Below are positions 49,113 to 57,866 of a stretch of 64,000 nt of DNA, piece by piece (position 1 is the stretch's first letter; every line of letters begins with the position of its first letter). A model generated the notes under the pieces. It saw only the letters and a program-made list of their open reading frames with translations. It had not been told where the DNA came from and ran no database searches. Origin of the DNA: Treponema maltophilum ATCC 51939 (GTDB lineage: Bacteria > Spirochaetota > Spirochaetia > Treponematales > Treponemataceae); NCBI RefSeq assembly GCF_000413055.1, contig NZ_KE332518.1, positions 2,171,583 through 2,235,582 on the forward strand. Direction: 5' to 3'. Made by a program: the position numbers and the translations under genes.

Positions 49113-51329
49113 ATGGCCGTTTTGTCGAAATATCAAATCACTCAGGGCAGACGCTTGTACGGAATTTTTTCGGCCCTTAATTCCGCATCTTTTGCACTCG
49201 TTACGGGGAACGTTCTCGTCGTGTACGCAATGTATTTGAATGCGGGAAATGCCGCAATCGGCTTGATAAACGCCTTCGCTTCGCTGTCGTTTTTTGCCAT
49301 TCCGCTGGGCAAAATCCTTGCGCAAAAGCGCCCCATTATGCGGGTTTACGCCGATTCGTGGATGCTGCGCAACGCTTCGCTTTTGCCCCTGCTGACGATT
49401 CCGCTGTTTGTAAAGGCGGGACTTCCGCAATGGGGACTTTTTTGCATTTTACTGGGAACCTTCGGTTTTAACTTTTTCAGGGGCGTCGGACTCGTCGCAA
49501 ACAATCCGGTTATAAGCGATTTGACGCCCGGAAAAGATCGCGGCAGTTTTTTGGTTTTTTTGTCGGTCGTAAACAATACGGCGGCGCTTATAACGATTTT
49601 GCTGCTTGCAATCGCTTTGCATTTCGGAGATTCGCTTGTCGTGCTGAGCGCCGCAATGTTCGTCGGCATAATACTGGGCTTTATGGCCTCGTTTTTGCTG
49701 TATAAAATGCCCTCAAGCGCACAAAATACGGGCCCTTCAAACGGAAGTTTTTCGAAGAATTTTATTGCCGCCGTTCACGACAGAAATTTCAGAATTTATA
49801 TTGCGGCTTTTTCGGTCGTTACCCTCGGCGTCGGCATGGCGCGCCCTTTTATTGTCGTTTACTGCCGCGAAGTATACATGCAGCCGGACAGTGTTATTAC
49901 CTTTATTTCGTTTTTTATGACCTTCGGCGCTTTATGCATGGGACTTGTGTCGCGTGTTTTTATCGATAAAATCGGCGCGAAACCCATTTATCTGCTTTTT
50001 ACCGTGCTGTCGCTTTTAAGCCTCATTCCGACGCTCATTTCGCCGAATATCACGACGGCGATTGCGGCTTTTATCTTTTTAAGCCTGCTCGCCTTTATCT
50101 GCAATTTGGGATTTTCGGGGCAGGAAAACGCCGCGCAAACCTACTTTTTCGGTATGTTTCCGCAGGAAGCCGTTATAGACATGGGCGTCGTCTATTTTTT
50201 GGTTATGGGTGCCGCGGGCGCCGCCGGGTCCCTTTTGGGCGGCGTGCTGCTCGACGCTTTTAAAGACACCGGGCTTTCGTACCCCGACGTCTACCGCGTG
50301 TTTTTTGTCCTGCAAATCATTATTATCGGGATCGGCTTTTGTCTGCAGATAAAACTGAAAACCCTCGGCAGCTACAGTTTAAAAGAAGCGCTGCCGCTGT
50401 TTTTTTCGCCGCGCGATATTCGCGGGCTCGGTCTTTTATACAAGCTCGACCGCAGCAAACAGGAAAACGAACAAACGGCTTTATTGAACGAACTGCGTTT
50501 TTCAAATACGGCCGCGGCGGCTTCGCAGTTTGCCGAACTTCTCGGTTCGCCGAGCTATGCGGTACGCATGCGGGCACTGGCGGGAATGGAAAGCCTTCCT
50601 GCTTTGAATAAAGCGCTCGAAGACGCCCTGCTCCGCGAAGCCGAAGACGGAATTTTTACGACGGCGGCGAAGGCTGCACGCACATTGGGCTTGTTTAATG
50701 TAAAACGCAGCGTTCCCGTTTTAAAAAAACAAATCGGCAGCGACGATTACCTTTTGTGCGGAGAATGTATGACCGCCCTTGCGCGTATGGGCGAAACGAA
50801 ATTCCAGTTGGAAATCGGGCAAAAACTTGCCTCAACAGACAACGCACACATTCTTTTAAAAGGTATACGCGCAATGGAATTGTACGCCGACTCCGCTTCC
50901 GTTTTTATTTTGCTGAACGTGCTGCGCGCGCATGCGCAAAAGAGCGACGTGCGCCACGAAGTAATGCTCGCCCTTTCGACAATCATGGGCATTTCGCAAG
51001 CATTTTACCCCTCTTACTGCCAGTATGCGGAAAATCCGGACGAAGCCGAGGTTATTTTAACCGATCTTTTTGATGAAATCTCGGCGCATAAAAAACTTGC
51101 GCAAAACGTCTTTCCGCCGCTTATCGGCGAATTTTTAAAGGATCCTGCAAAGGCCGACGAGTTTTGCCGAAATATCCGCGTGTACGCAAAGCAAAACGGC
51201 GGCGTGGTGTGCGCAACGCTTATAAGCTGCATTCCCGACGCCGAACTGACTTCATGTGACTGCTTCCGCTTTTTTTTATGTTTTTGGGTCCTTATGCTTT
51301 TGGGCAACCCGAAGCTTTTGGAAAAATAA
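49113..51329 (+). CDS. MFS transporter fused to C-terminal HEAT-like repeats
   Basis: Residues ~1-425 contain about 12 TM segments with MFS character, including DLTPGKDRGSFLVFLSVVNN in the first half and VSRVFIDKIGAKPIYLLF at the central loop. Residues ~440-720 are soluble and helical, in HEAT-like pairs (ASQFAELLGSPSYAVRMRALAGM, KKQIGSDDYLLCGECMTALARMG, ILLKGIRAMELYADSASVFIL). The last ~20 residues are hydrophobic again (RFFLCFWVLMLLG). The transported substrate is unknown. The HEAT domain should face the cytoplasm and may recruit a partner. It converges with ilvE at a two-base distance. Confidence 0.78.
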   Translation: MAVLSKYQITQGRRLYGIFSALNSASFALVTGNVLVVYAMYLNAGNAAIGLINAFASLSFFAIPLGKILAQKRPIMRVYADSWMLRNASLLPLLTIPLFVKAGLPQWGLFCILLGTFGFNFFRGVGLVANNPVISDLTPGKDRGSFLVFLSVVNNTAALITILLLAIALHFGDSLVVLSAAMFVGIILGFMASFLLYKMPSSAQNTGPSNGSFSKNFIAAVHDRNFRIYIAAFSVVTLGVGMARPFIVVYCREVYMQPDSVITFISFFMTFGALCMGLVSRVFIDKIGAKPIYLLFTVLSLLSLIPTLISPNITTAIAAFIFLSLLAFICNLGFSGQENAAQTYFFGMFPQEAVIDMGVVYFLVMGAAGAAGSLLGGVLLDAFKDTGLSYPDVYRVFFVLQIIIIGIGFCLQIKLKTLGSYSLKEALPLFFSPRDIRGLGLLYKLDRSKQENEQTALLNELRFSNTAAAASQFAELLGSPSYAVRMRALAGMESLPALNKALEDALLREAEDGIFTTAAKAARTLGLFNVKRSVPVLKKQIGSDDYLLCGECMTALARMGETKFQLEIGQKLASTDNAHILLKGIRAMELYADSASVFILLNVLRAHAQKSDVRHEVMLALSTIMGISQAFYPSYCQYAENPDEAEVILTDLFDEISAHKKLAQNVFPPLIGEFLKDPAKADEFCRNIRVYAKQNGGVVCATLISCIPDAELTSCDCFRFFLCFWVLMLLGNPKLLEK

Positions 51330-51331
51330 GT

Positions 51332-52420
51332 TTACAATACTTTATAGTTCCAATTGTTCGTGTCTTCGCAAGCGCCGTACTGAATGCCTTTCAGTTGTTT
51401 AAGCAGCATAAGCGATGTTTTCCCGGGGGAGCGGTTGTTAAAAACCGCTTCGGTTCCGTTATGCGTAATGCTTTCTATCGGCGTTATGCCGGCGGCCGTC
51501 CCCGATACAAAGCATTCGGCAGCATCGTTCATCGCTTCGTCGATCGATACAAGCCTCTCTTCGGTTTTAATACCCTGCCGCCGTGCCAAATCGATAATGC
51601 TCGAGCGCGTAATGCCGGGCAAAATCGTGTCCTGCAGTTCCGGCGTTACCAGTGTGCCGTTTTTAAGCAAAAGGAAAATATTGCAGGAAGAGCCTTCCTG
51701 TAAGTATTTGTGATGTTCGGAATCCAAAAAGACGGCTTCCATAAAGCCCTGCTCTTCCGCTTCCTTTTTTGCGAGCGCGGATATAACGTAGTTCGAACCG
51801 CATTTTATATAGCCGGTTCCGTTCGGGGTTGCCCGTATGCGCTTTGTCGTTACGGCCTTTGTACCGCCGCTCGTAAAATAATTGGAAACGGTTGTTGCGC
51901 AGATAATAACGTACGGCTCTTTTGCGCAGGATACGCCGATCGCTCCTTCGCTTGTCATAAAGGGGCGCACGTACACGGCCTTTGCCGTTGCAAAGTCGTT
52001 TTTCTCCCATTCGCTTTCATAGCGCGGCACATAGCCTAAGGCCGCATTGCGCCGTATAAATTCGGCACAGGCTTGCACATACATTTTGTGCGGGAAAACG
52101 GGACAACGCAAACCTTTGAGCGAATTTTCAAAACGCGCACCGTTACGGTCGGGACGGAAGATGCTTACGCCGCCGTTTTTTTGCGGAAAAGCTTTCATGC
52201 CCTCAAAGCAGCCGTACCCGTACTGGCTCGTATAGCTGACGGCGGGAAGCGGCAGTTTATTGCGCGCACTCAGCAGCCGCTCGCGCTCGCCTCCGGCAAG
52301 TTTTTGCAGTTCGTCGTACGAAACCGAATCCTGCGTTACCCATTGTTCTTCCCAGTTTTTCGTTCCGGCGTTGTAGCGGGCAAAATACAAAACGGGGTAC
52401 ATCTCAAGCGCAAAAGCCAT
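51332..52420 (-). CDS. ilvE: Branched-chain amino acid aminotransferase
   Basis: A 362-aa fold-type IV PLP aminotransferase transferring amino groups between glutamate and Leu/Ile/Val. YGYGCFEGMKAF, NGTGYIKCGSNYVISALAKK with the PLP lysine, and LQEGSSCNIF plus GTAAGITPIESI near the C-terminus are typical of the class II BCAT group. GGAGG precedes the ATG by five bases. It is 39 bases downstream of a small membrane-protein gene. No other branched-chain pathway genes are nearby, so it may serve catabolism or nitrogen balance. Confidence 0.92.
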   Translation of the reverse strand: MAFALEMYPVLYFARYNAGTKNWEEQWVTQDSVSYDELQKLAGGERERLLSARNKLPLPAVSYTSQYGYGCFEGMKAFPQKNGGVSIFRPDRNGARFENSLKGLRCPVFPHKMYVQACAEFIRRNAALGYVPRYESEWEKNDFATAKAVYVRPFMTSEGAIGVSCAKEPYVIICATTVSNYFTSGGTKAVTTKRIRATPNGTGYIKCGSNYVISALAKKEAEEQGFMEAVFLDSEHHKYLQEGSSCNIFLLLKNGTLVTPELQDTILPGITRSSIIDLARRQGIKTEERLVSIDEAMNDAAECFVSGTAAGITPIESITHNGTEAVFNNRSPGKTSLMLLKQLKGIQYGACEDTNNWNYKVL

Positions 52421-52459
52421 AAAAGCCTCCTCGATACGTTTTATAATTACCGTTTTATA

Positions 52460-53011
52460 TTAACGCTTCGGCGCCTTCTCTGCAAGCCATTTTTGTATAA
52501 TGCGTTTTGCGCCGGAGCACTCGGTGCCGTTGTCAAAACTCACAACCGCCGTTTGCAGAGGGCCGGCCGTATCGGTTTGTAAAACAAGCGTCGTGTTCCG
52601 CGTGCCGTCCGCCTCTTGTCCTTCGCCGCTGCAAGCCGAATCGACATCACACAACCGCACAATACCGGTTTTCGGAATTGTTTTGCCGCCGGCTATGAGC
52701 ATGTTTTCATATACGCCCGCCGCATCTTTGCACACCGCGTCGCGCACGGCAAGTTCGGCGGCAAGAACGGCCGTTATGCGTAAAACAAGCGCTATGATAA
52801 AATCAAAACTGCGCAAACCCAGAACGGCAAGCATACAGGCGGAAACGATAAAAATCCCCGCGTACGGCACAAGCGTGTTTTTGCGCGCAAGCGGCAGCAG
52901 GCAATTCCCCGCGCGCTTTAAAAGCCTTCGCTTTCGAAACGACCTGCTTACAAACAGCGCAATCAAACATACATAAGAAAGCCATTCGATAATAACATAC
53001 GGATTGAACAT
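52460..53011 (-). CDS. Small membrane protein of unknown function
   Basis: A 183-aa protein with three hydrophobic segments in residues ~7-95 (YVIIEWLSYVCLIALFV, YAGIFIVSACMLAVLGL, DFIIALVLRITAVLAAELAV) and a soluble C-terminal part of ~85 residues (NTTLVLQTDTAGPLQTAVVSFDNG). I do not recognise it. The minus frame is preferred over an antisense frame at 52500-52976 because it has a plausible promoter, membrane segments and correct spacing to ilvE. Confidence 0.6.
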   Translation of the reverse strand: MFNPYVIIEWLSYVCLIALFVSRSFRKRRLLKRAGNCLLPLARKNTLVPYAGIFIVSACMLAVLGLRSFDFIIALVLRITAVLAAELAVRDAVCKDAAGVYENMLIAGGKTIPKTGIVRLCDVDSACSGEGQEADGTRNTTLVLQTDTAGPLQTAVVSFDNGTECSGAKRIIQKWLAEKAPKR

Positions 53012-53022
53012 AGGTACGGATC

Positions 53023-53051
53023 ATAGTACCGCAATAGCGAAAAAAATACAA
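53023..53051 (-). promoter_or_regulatory. Possible promoter of the membrane protein-ilvE operon
   Basis: Minus-strand TTGTAT (53046-53051) and TACTAT (53023-53028) with 17 bp spacing, 11 bases before ATG 53011. An overlapping TATGAT at 53020-53025 is an alternative -10. Confidence 0.35.
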
Positions 53052-53092
53052 ATAAACATGCGGAAAAAATTACAAAAAGCATACAAAAAAAT

Positions 53093-53121
53093 TTGACAAG
53101 CTAAAAAAACGGGTGTAAAAT
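53093..53121 (+). promoter_or_regulatory. Promoter of the sugar ABC transporter operon
   Basis: TTGACA at 53093-53098 and TAAAAT at 53116-53121 with 17 bp spacing. The leader of ~54 bases ends in an AGGAGGAAC ribosome site. Confidence 0.75.
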
Positions 53122-53140
53122 AAATATCAAAATCAGAACA

Positions 53141-53164
53141 CTGCAGTTTATTGAAATTCTGCAG
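53141..53164. promoter_or_regulatory. CTGCAG inverted repeat in the ABC operon leader
   Basis: CTGCAG at 53141-53146 and 53159-53164 flank 12 bases, between the promoter and the ribosome site. It could be the operator of the GntR/LacI-type regulator at the end of the operon or a leader hairpin. The half-sites are short, so the role is uncertain. Confidence 0.3.
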
Positions 53165-53181
53165 CCTTTTTAGGAGGAACT

Positions 53182-54258
53182 ATGAAAAAAATTTCGGTGT
53201 GTATTTCGGTTGCTTGCATTATATCAAGCATTTTGTTCGCAAACGGACAAAAAGATGCCTCGGGAGCAAAAACCAAACCCGTTGCAATAGCAATGTGCAT
53301 CCATTCCACGGATAACGCTTATTGGAACGAAGAAGCCGAAGGCGGCAAACTCTTTGCCGCTTCTTTGCCGGCGGGAAGCGCGGAAGTACAGGTACTTACC
53401 TGCGACGGAGACGATGCCAAACAGTTAAGCGGTATAAAAGCTTTTATCGCCGCTCACGGCAAAAACTCGATTTTGTACGTCGATCCGAGCAATGCCCCGA
53501 ACACCGCGGCAATTGCCGAATTGTGCGAAGAAGCCGGCGTTTACTGGGTAAGCGTGTGGCACTTGGCCAAGGGTCTCGACCCGACAACGTATAAATACTA
53601 CGTTGCTCACTCAACGGTAGACGGCGTTGCGCAGGGGTACAATATTGCAAAGGCTATGTTTAAAGAATTTAAAACACCCGGCAAAGGCAAAATTTTGGCG
53701 CTCCAAGGACAGCTCGGAAACGATTCGGCCGTTGAACGGTATCAGGGCTTAAAAAACGCATTGGCGGAAAATCCCGGCGTTACTCTGCTCGATACTCAAG
53801 TTGCGGATTGGAATCCTCAAAAAGCGTTAACGATAGTTGAAACGTGGCTTTCAAAATATACCGATATAGACGGTATATGGTGTGCAAACGACGGCATGGC
53901 ATTGGGCACTCTGCAAGCTTTAAAAGCCAAAGGCTTAAACGGCAAAGTAAAGGTTGTCGGCGTTGACGGCATTCCCGAAGCTATTGAAGCGATCGAAGCC
54001 GGCGATATGGTGTGCACGGTTGCAAACAACGGTTACCTGCAGGGCGGCTATATGACCGCTTTGGCATATGCGGCGTACACCGGTAAAATCAACCCCGCCA
54101 AGATGCCGGTCGAAAAAAGACTGTTTACGACAAAGGCGGAATTTGTGGATAAAAACAACGTAGCGCAATTCAGAAAGAATTTTATGTCGGGCAAACCGTC
54201 TTACGATTTTAACAATTTGGATTATCCGATTGCGGGAACATTCAAAATAAAAAAATAA
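53182..54258 (+). CDS. Sugar ABC transporter substrate-binding protein
   Basis: A 358-aa type 1 periplasmic binding protein with a signal peptide ending near LFANG. Typical segments are IAMCIHSTDNAYWNEEAEGGK, a hinge around ILALQGQLGNDSAVERYQGLKNAL, and GIWCANDGMALGTLQALKAKGL followed by VKVVGVDGIPEAI. It delivers a carbohydrate ligand to the adjacent permeases. The ligand cannot be named; the family binds pentoses, hexoses, polyols and autoinducer-2. AGGAGG precedes the ATG. A strong stem-loop separates it from the rest of the operon. Confidence 0.88.
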   Translation: MKKISVCISVACIISSILFANGQKDASGAKTKPVAIAMCIHSTDNAYWNEEAEGGKLFAASLPAGSAEVQVLTCDGDDAKQLSGIKAFIAAHGKNSILYVDPSNAPNTAAIAELCEEAGVYWVSVWHLAKGLDPTTYKYYVAHSTVDGVAQGYNIAKAMFKEFKTPGKGKILALQGQLGNDSAVERYQGLKNALAENPGVTLLDTQVADWNPQKALTIVETWLSKYTDIDGIWCANDGMALGTLQALKAKGLNGKVKVVGVDGIPEAIEAIEAGDMVCTVANNGYLQGGYMTALAYAAYTGKINPAKMPVEKRLFTTKAEFVDKNNVAQFRKNFMSGKPSYDFNNLDYPIAGTFKIKK

Positions 54259-54278
54259 GACAACGGGGATTTGGAAAC

Positions 54279-54326
54279 GAGCTGCCGCAAAAATCAAACA
54301 TTTAAGGAACGTTTTTGCGGCAGTTC
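54279..54326 (+). other. Intercistronic stem-loop after the binding-protein gene
   Basis: GAGCTGCCGCAAAAA (54279-54293) pairs with TTTTTGCGGCAGTTC (54312-54326), 15 bp with one G-U pair and an 18-base loop. The T-run lies within the stem, and transcription must pass it to reach the permease. It probably lowers downstream expression or protects the binding-protein mRNA. Confidence 0.6.
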
Positions 54327-54349
54327 CTAACTCGGTAAGGAGGAAGGCG

Positions 54350-55366
54350 GTGAATACCGTTACAAACGGCGCTTCAACAGTTGCCGAAGAGTTTAAATTA
54401 AAAATAATCGAAGAGCGAAAAAAGAACAGAATTATCAATACGGCTCCCTTTATCATTTTTGTTATTTTAGTTATAGCCGTGTCCGTATGCGTAGACGGTT
54501 TTTTTACGTATAATAATTTTATCAGTATTTTGTACCAAATAGCCACTCCGCTGGTGCTTTCCGTCGGCTTAACCTTTGTTATTATTTTAGGCAGCATAGA
54601 CCTTTCCGTTGAAGGGGTTATGGGATTTGTGGGCTCTTTTATCGCAATGCTCGTTATGAATTCAAAGAATTCCATAAATCTCGGTTTGCTCGGAGTCGCC
54701 ATAGCTCTGTGCGTCGGATCGCTGGTAGGCACTTTAACCGGCGTACTGCATGTGAAGCTTAAAATTCCCTCTTTTATGGTAACATTCGGCATGGCAAGCG
54801 TAATGACCGGATTCGGCGTTTTAACCTATATGGGACGTCCCGCTTCCATACGGGATCCCGCATTTGAATATATTGCCCAAGGAAGCCTTTTAGGCATTCC
54901 GTATTTAACATGGTTTTCTTTTGTGATTTTTGCCGCAGCTTTTGTAATTCAGGAATACACCGCTTTCGGCCGCCATATTTTCGCCATAGGCGAAAACGAA
55001 GCCGTTTTGCGCACGACGGGGATAAATGTCGATAAAACAAAAATTTTAGTGTTTACGTGGAGCGCTTTTTGTTCCAGTATTGCAGGCCTTTTCGGTGTTT
55101 TGCGTTTAAACCGGGGCGAAGTTACCATAGGCACCGGCTATCTTTTTACGACCATTACGGCGGTTGCCGTCGGAGGAACCGCGTTATGGGGCGGAAAAGG
55201 CGGCGTTTTGCAATCCTTAGTCGGAGTTCTTATCGTAGTTGTCATTCAATCGGCTATGATTTTACAGGGCATCAATCCGTATGTGCAGTCGGCAGTACAA
55301 GGCATATTGATTATCGCGGCGGTTTCTCTGACCGTCGTTCGCGGCAGAAAAATTATTATAAAGTAA
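54350..55366 (+). CDS. Sugar ABC transporter permease 1 (RbsC type)
   Basis: A 338-aa inner-membrane permease with about nine hydrophobic segments. FVIILGSIDLSVEGVMGF is the family segment near TM3, IPSFMVTFGMASVMTGF and VGGTALWGGKGGVLQSLVGV follow, the latter near the ATPase-contact region. The start is GTG 54350 with AAGGAGG upstream. It is 12 bases before the ATPase gene. A second, different permease encoded downstream suggests a heterodimeric channel. Confidence 0.87.
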   Translation: MNTVTNGASTVAEEFKLKIIEERKKNRIINTAPFIIFVILVIAVSVCVDGFFTYNNFISILYQIATPLVLSVGLTFVIILGSIDLSVEGVMGFVGSFIAMLVMNSKNSINLGLLGVAIALCVGSLVGTLTGVLHVKLKIPSFMVTFGMASVMTGFGVLTYMGRPASIRDPAFEYIAQGSLLGIPYLTWFSFVIFAAAFVIQEYTAFGRHIFAIGENEAVLRTTGINVDKTKILVFTWSAFCSSIAGLFGVLRLNRGEVTIGTGYLFTTITAVAVGGTALWGGKGGVLQSLVGVLIVVVIQSAMILQGINPYVQSAVQGILIIAAVSLTVVRGRKIIIK

Positions 55367-55378
55367 TAAGGCTTTGTT

Positions 55379-56896
55379 ATGGAAGAAAACATATTATTTG
55401 AAGTATCTGGCGTGGGCAAAAAATACGGAAACACAAGCGTATTGAACGATATCGACCTGTATGTAAAAAAGGGCGAAGTGCTCGGATTGATCGGCGAAAA
55501 CGGCGCAGGTAAATCCACCTTACTCAAACTAATCGCCGGAGTTGAAGAAGCCACATCGGGAAAAATGAAAATGAACGGCGCGCCCTATACATGCGCCAAT
55601 CCCGTACAGGCGAACAAACAGGGTGTCGGTATGGTTTTTCAAGAACAATCGTTAATAAAAAACCTTACTGCGGGACAAAACATCTTTCTCGGCCGCGAAA
55701 AAAAATACAAAAAATTCGGCCTTATAAATTGGAAGGCACTGTATGCCGACGCCAAAAGTATTTTAAGCGAAGAAAACATCGACCCGACGGTAAAAATTTC
55801 GGCACTGGATTTTGCCGCGCGTCAAATGGTCGAAATAGATAAGGTTTTTAATATCGTACAGGAATATAAAAAAAACGGAACGCTCATATTGTTGGACGAG
55901 CCGACTTCCGTCTTAAGCGAAACCGAAATAGAAAAACTGTTCAAAAAAATCGAGCTTTTAAAGGCGGCGGGCAATTCCGTTATTTTCGTTTCGCACCGCT
56001 TAAACGAAGTTATCGCCATAAGCGACCGGATTTACGTTTTTAAAGACGGGGCAAAGGTTGCCGAAGTAAACAAAGCCGAAGCAACCGAAAAACTGCTTCA
56101 GGAAAAAATGGTCGGCCGCTCGACAAGCGAAGAATACTTTAAAATCAATCGGCAAAAAACGCCGGACAAAGAAGTTGTACTTGAAGTTAAAAATCTCGGC
56201 CAAAAGGGGGCGTTTAAAGACGTCAACTTTAAACTGCACAAAGGCGAAATCTTGGGCATGTGCGGTGTTGTCGGCTCCGGAAAAGAAAGCGTCTGTTCGG
56301 TTATTTTAGGTGATGAAGATTTTTCCGAAGGAGAAATCTTGCTGCACGGAGTTTTGCAGCGTTTTAAATCCCCTGCCGACGCGTTAAAAAAGGGAATTTT
56401 ATCGATTCCGAAAGAACGGCGCGAAGAAGGAATTCTCGGCATCCGCAGCATCATCGAAAACATCAGCCTTTCGAATTTCCGCCCCGTAATGAAGCATTCG
56501 CTTATCTCAAAAAAACTGCAAATCGCTCATGCGCAGGAATGGGTTCAAAAACTCGGCATAAAATGTGCGTCCGTTTTTGAAAACGCCGAAACCTTAAGCG
56601 GCGGCAATGCACAAAAAGTCGTTTTTGCGCGTGTCATCGCAAGCGAAGCCGACATCATTATTTTGGATCATCCCACGCGCGGTGTCGATGTCGGTGCAAA
56701 GGAAGAGATTTACGATTTGATTAGAGATATAGCCGACAAAGGTGTTGCGGTTATTATGCTCGGGGACACGCTCGACGAATGCATCGGAATGAGCAACCGA
56801 TTATTGGTTATGAAAGACGGCATCGTAACGCAGGAATTCGACGCCGGCGCACACAACAAACCGGAACAAGTCGATATCGTTCGGTTTATGATGTAA
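55379..56896 (+). CDS. Sugar ABC transporter ATPase with two nucleotide-binding domains
   Basis: A 505-aa RbsA/XylG-type tandem ATPase. NBD1 has Walker A GENGAGKST and Walker B LILLDEPTS but a degenerate signature (LDFAARQMVEI). NBD2 has Walker A-like GVVGSGKES, a good signature LSGGNAQKVVFARV, and Walker B IIILDHPTRGVD, where His replaces the catalytic Glu. Since each ATP site pairs the Walker motifs of one NBD with the signature of the other, one site is complete and the other should be inactive. It energises import through the flanking permeases. Confidence 0.9.
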   Translation: MEENILFEVSGVGKKYGNTSVLNDIDLYVKKGEVLGLIGENGAGKSTLLKLIAGVEEATSGKMKMNGAPYTCANPVQANKQGVGMVFQEQSLIKNLTAGQNIFLGREKKYKKFGLINWKALYADAKSILSEENIDPTVKISALDFAARQMVEIDKVFNIVQEYKKNGTLILLDEPTSVLSETEIEKLFKKIELLKAAGNSVIFVSHRLNEVIAISDRIYVFKDGAKVAEVNKAEATEKLLQEKMVGRSTSEEYFKINRQKTPDKEVVLEVKNLGQKGAFKDVNFKLHKGEILGMCGVVGSGKESVCSVILGDEDFSEGEILLHGVLQRFKSPADALKKGILSIPKERREEGILGIRSIIENISLSNFRPVMKHSLISKKLQIAHAQEWVQKLGIKCASVFENAETLSGGNAQKVVFARVIASEADIIILDHPTRGVDVGAKEEIYDLIRDIADKGVAVIMLGDTLDECIGMSNRLLVMKDGIVTQEFDAGAHNKPEQVDIVRFMM

Positions 56897-56915
56897 GGAA
56901 AATAAGGAAAGTTCT

Positions 56916-57866
56916 ATGAGTTTAATAAAAAAAAGCACGGTGATGAACCTTTTCAGTACGATATCCATCGTTTTTATGATATTGCTGTTTACCCTGCTCA
57001 AACCCAGTTTTTTGGGGCCGCTCAACATAAAAAATATTTTAACCGATTCGGCCCCGCTGTTGGTTGTTGCAACGGGCGTTACCTTTGTGTTATTGATAGG
57101 TTCGGTTGACTTGTCGGTAGGCGCCATATGTTCCTGCTCATGCGTTTTTACGGGATTGTGGATTGCAAAATTCGGCAACGCAATTATTCCGCTGGTACTG
57201 CTTTTCGGCATAGCATGCGGCTTACTCAACGGCATATTGTTTACAAAGCTGAAAATCCCTTCTTTTATTGTTACCCTGTGTACGATGAATATATGGAACT
57301 GCGTAGCGCTTTTGATATCGAAGGGGCGTCCCGAAGGCATTCCCATTGAAAAATGGGGACTTATCCGCTGGGCAAAAATCTCATGGGGAATTATTCCGTT
57401 TTTGTTTGTTCTTGCCCTCGTTTTTCTTGCACTATTTTATCTTGTGCAAACAAAAACGCCGCTGGGAAAATCGATTTATGCCGCAGGCGCCAACCAGCGC
57501 GCCGCACGGATTGCCGGAATCAATATTATAAAAGCAACGCTGTTCCCCTTTGTTTTTTCGGGTGTAGGCGCCGCTCTTGCAGGCATTTTTTATACGCTCA
57601 TATTAAAAAGCAGTTTGCCGACCATCGGCAACCCTTTAACCTTAACGGCAATGGCTGCGGTTGCTTTAGGCGGCACGCCTTTAACCGGAGGAAGAGGAAG
57701 CGTTTTAAGAACGGTATTGGGAGTGTTCCTCGTTATGATTATTGAAAACGGCTTAAATGTCATTGCGGTAGACGCTTTTTGGCAGCAGATTGTTTTCGGT
57801 ACAATCGTGATCTTTGCCGTATATCTTAATTCCGATAAAAATATTCGAGGCTTAATTGTAAAATAA
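56916..57866 (+). CDS. Sugar ABC transporter permease 2 (RbsC type)
   Basis: A 316-aa permease paralogous to the one upstream, with FVLLIGSVDLSVGAICS, IPSFIVTLCTMNIWNCV and ALGGTPLTGGRGSVLRTVLGV at the corresponding places. About nine hydrophobic segments. GGAAA precedes the ATG. Its TAA stop shares one base with the ATG of the kinase gene (TAATG). Two non-identical permeases next to one tandem ATPase also occur in autoinducer-2 (Lsr) and some polyol importers. Confidence 0.87.
   Translation: MSLIKKSTVMNLFSTISIVFMILLFTLLKPSFLGPLNIKNILTDSAPLLVVATGVTFVLLIGSVDLSVGAICSCSCVFTGLWIAKFGNAIIPLVLLFGIACGLLNGILFTKLKIPSFIVTLCTMNIWNCVALLISKGRPEGIPIEKWGLIRWAKISWGIIPFLFVLALVFLALFYLVQTKTPLGKSIYAAGANQRAARIAGINIIKATLFPFVFSGVGAALAGIFYTLILKSSLPTIGNPLTLTAMAAVALGGTPLTGGRGSVLRTVLGVFLVMIIENGLNVIAVDAFWQQIVFGTIVIFAVYLNSDKNIRGLIVK

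Noticed and set aside
52500..52976. Open frame of 158 codons on the plus strand
   Set aside because: Antisense to the small membrane-protein gene. It lacks a ribosome site and recognisable features, while the minus frame has TM segments and suitable spacing to ilvE.
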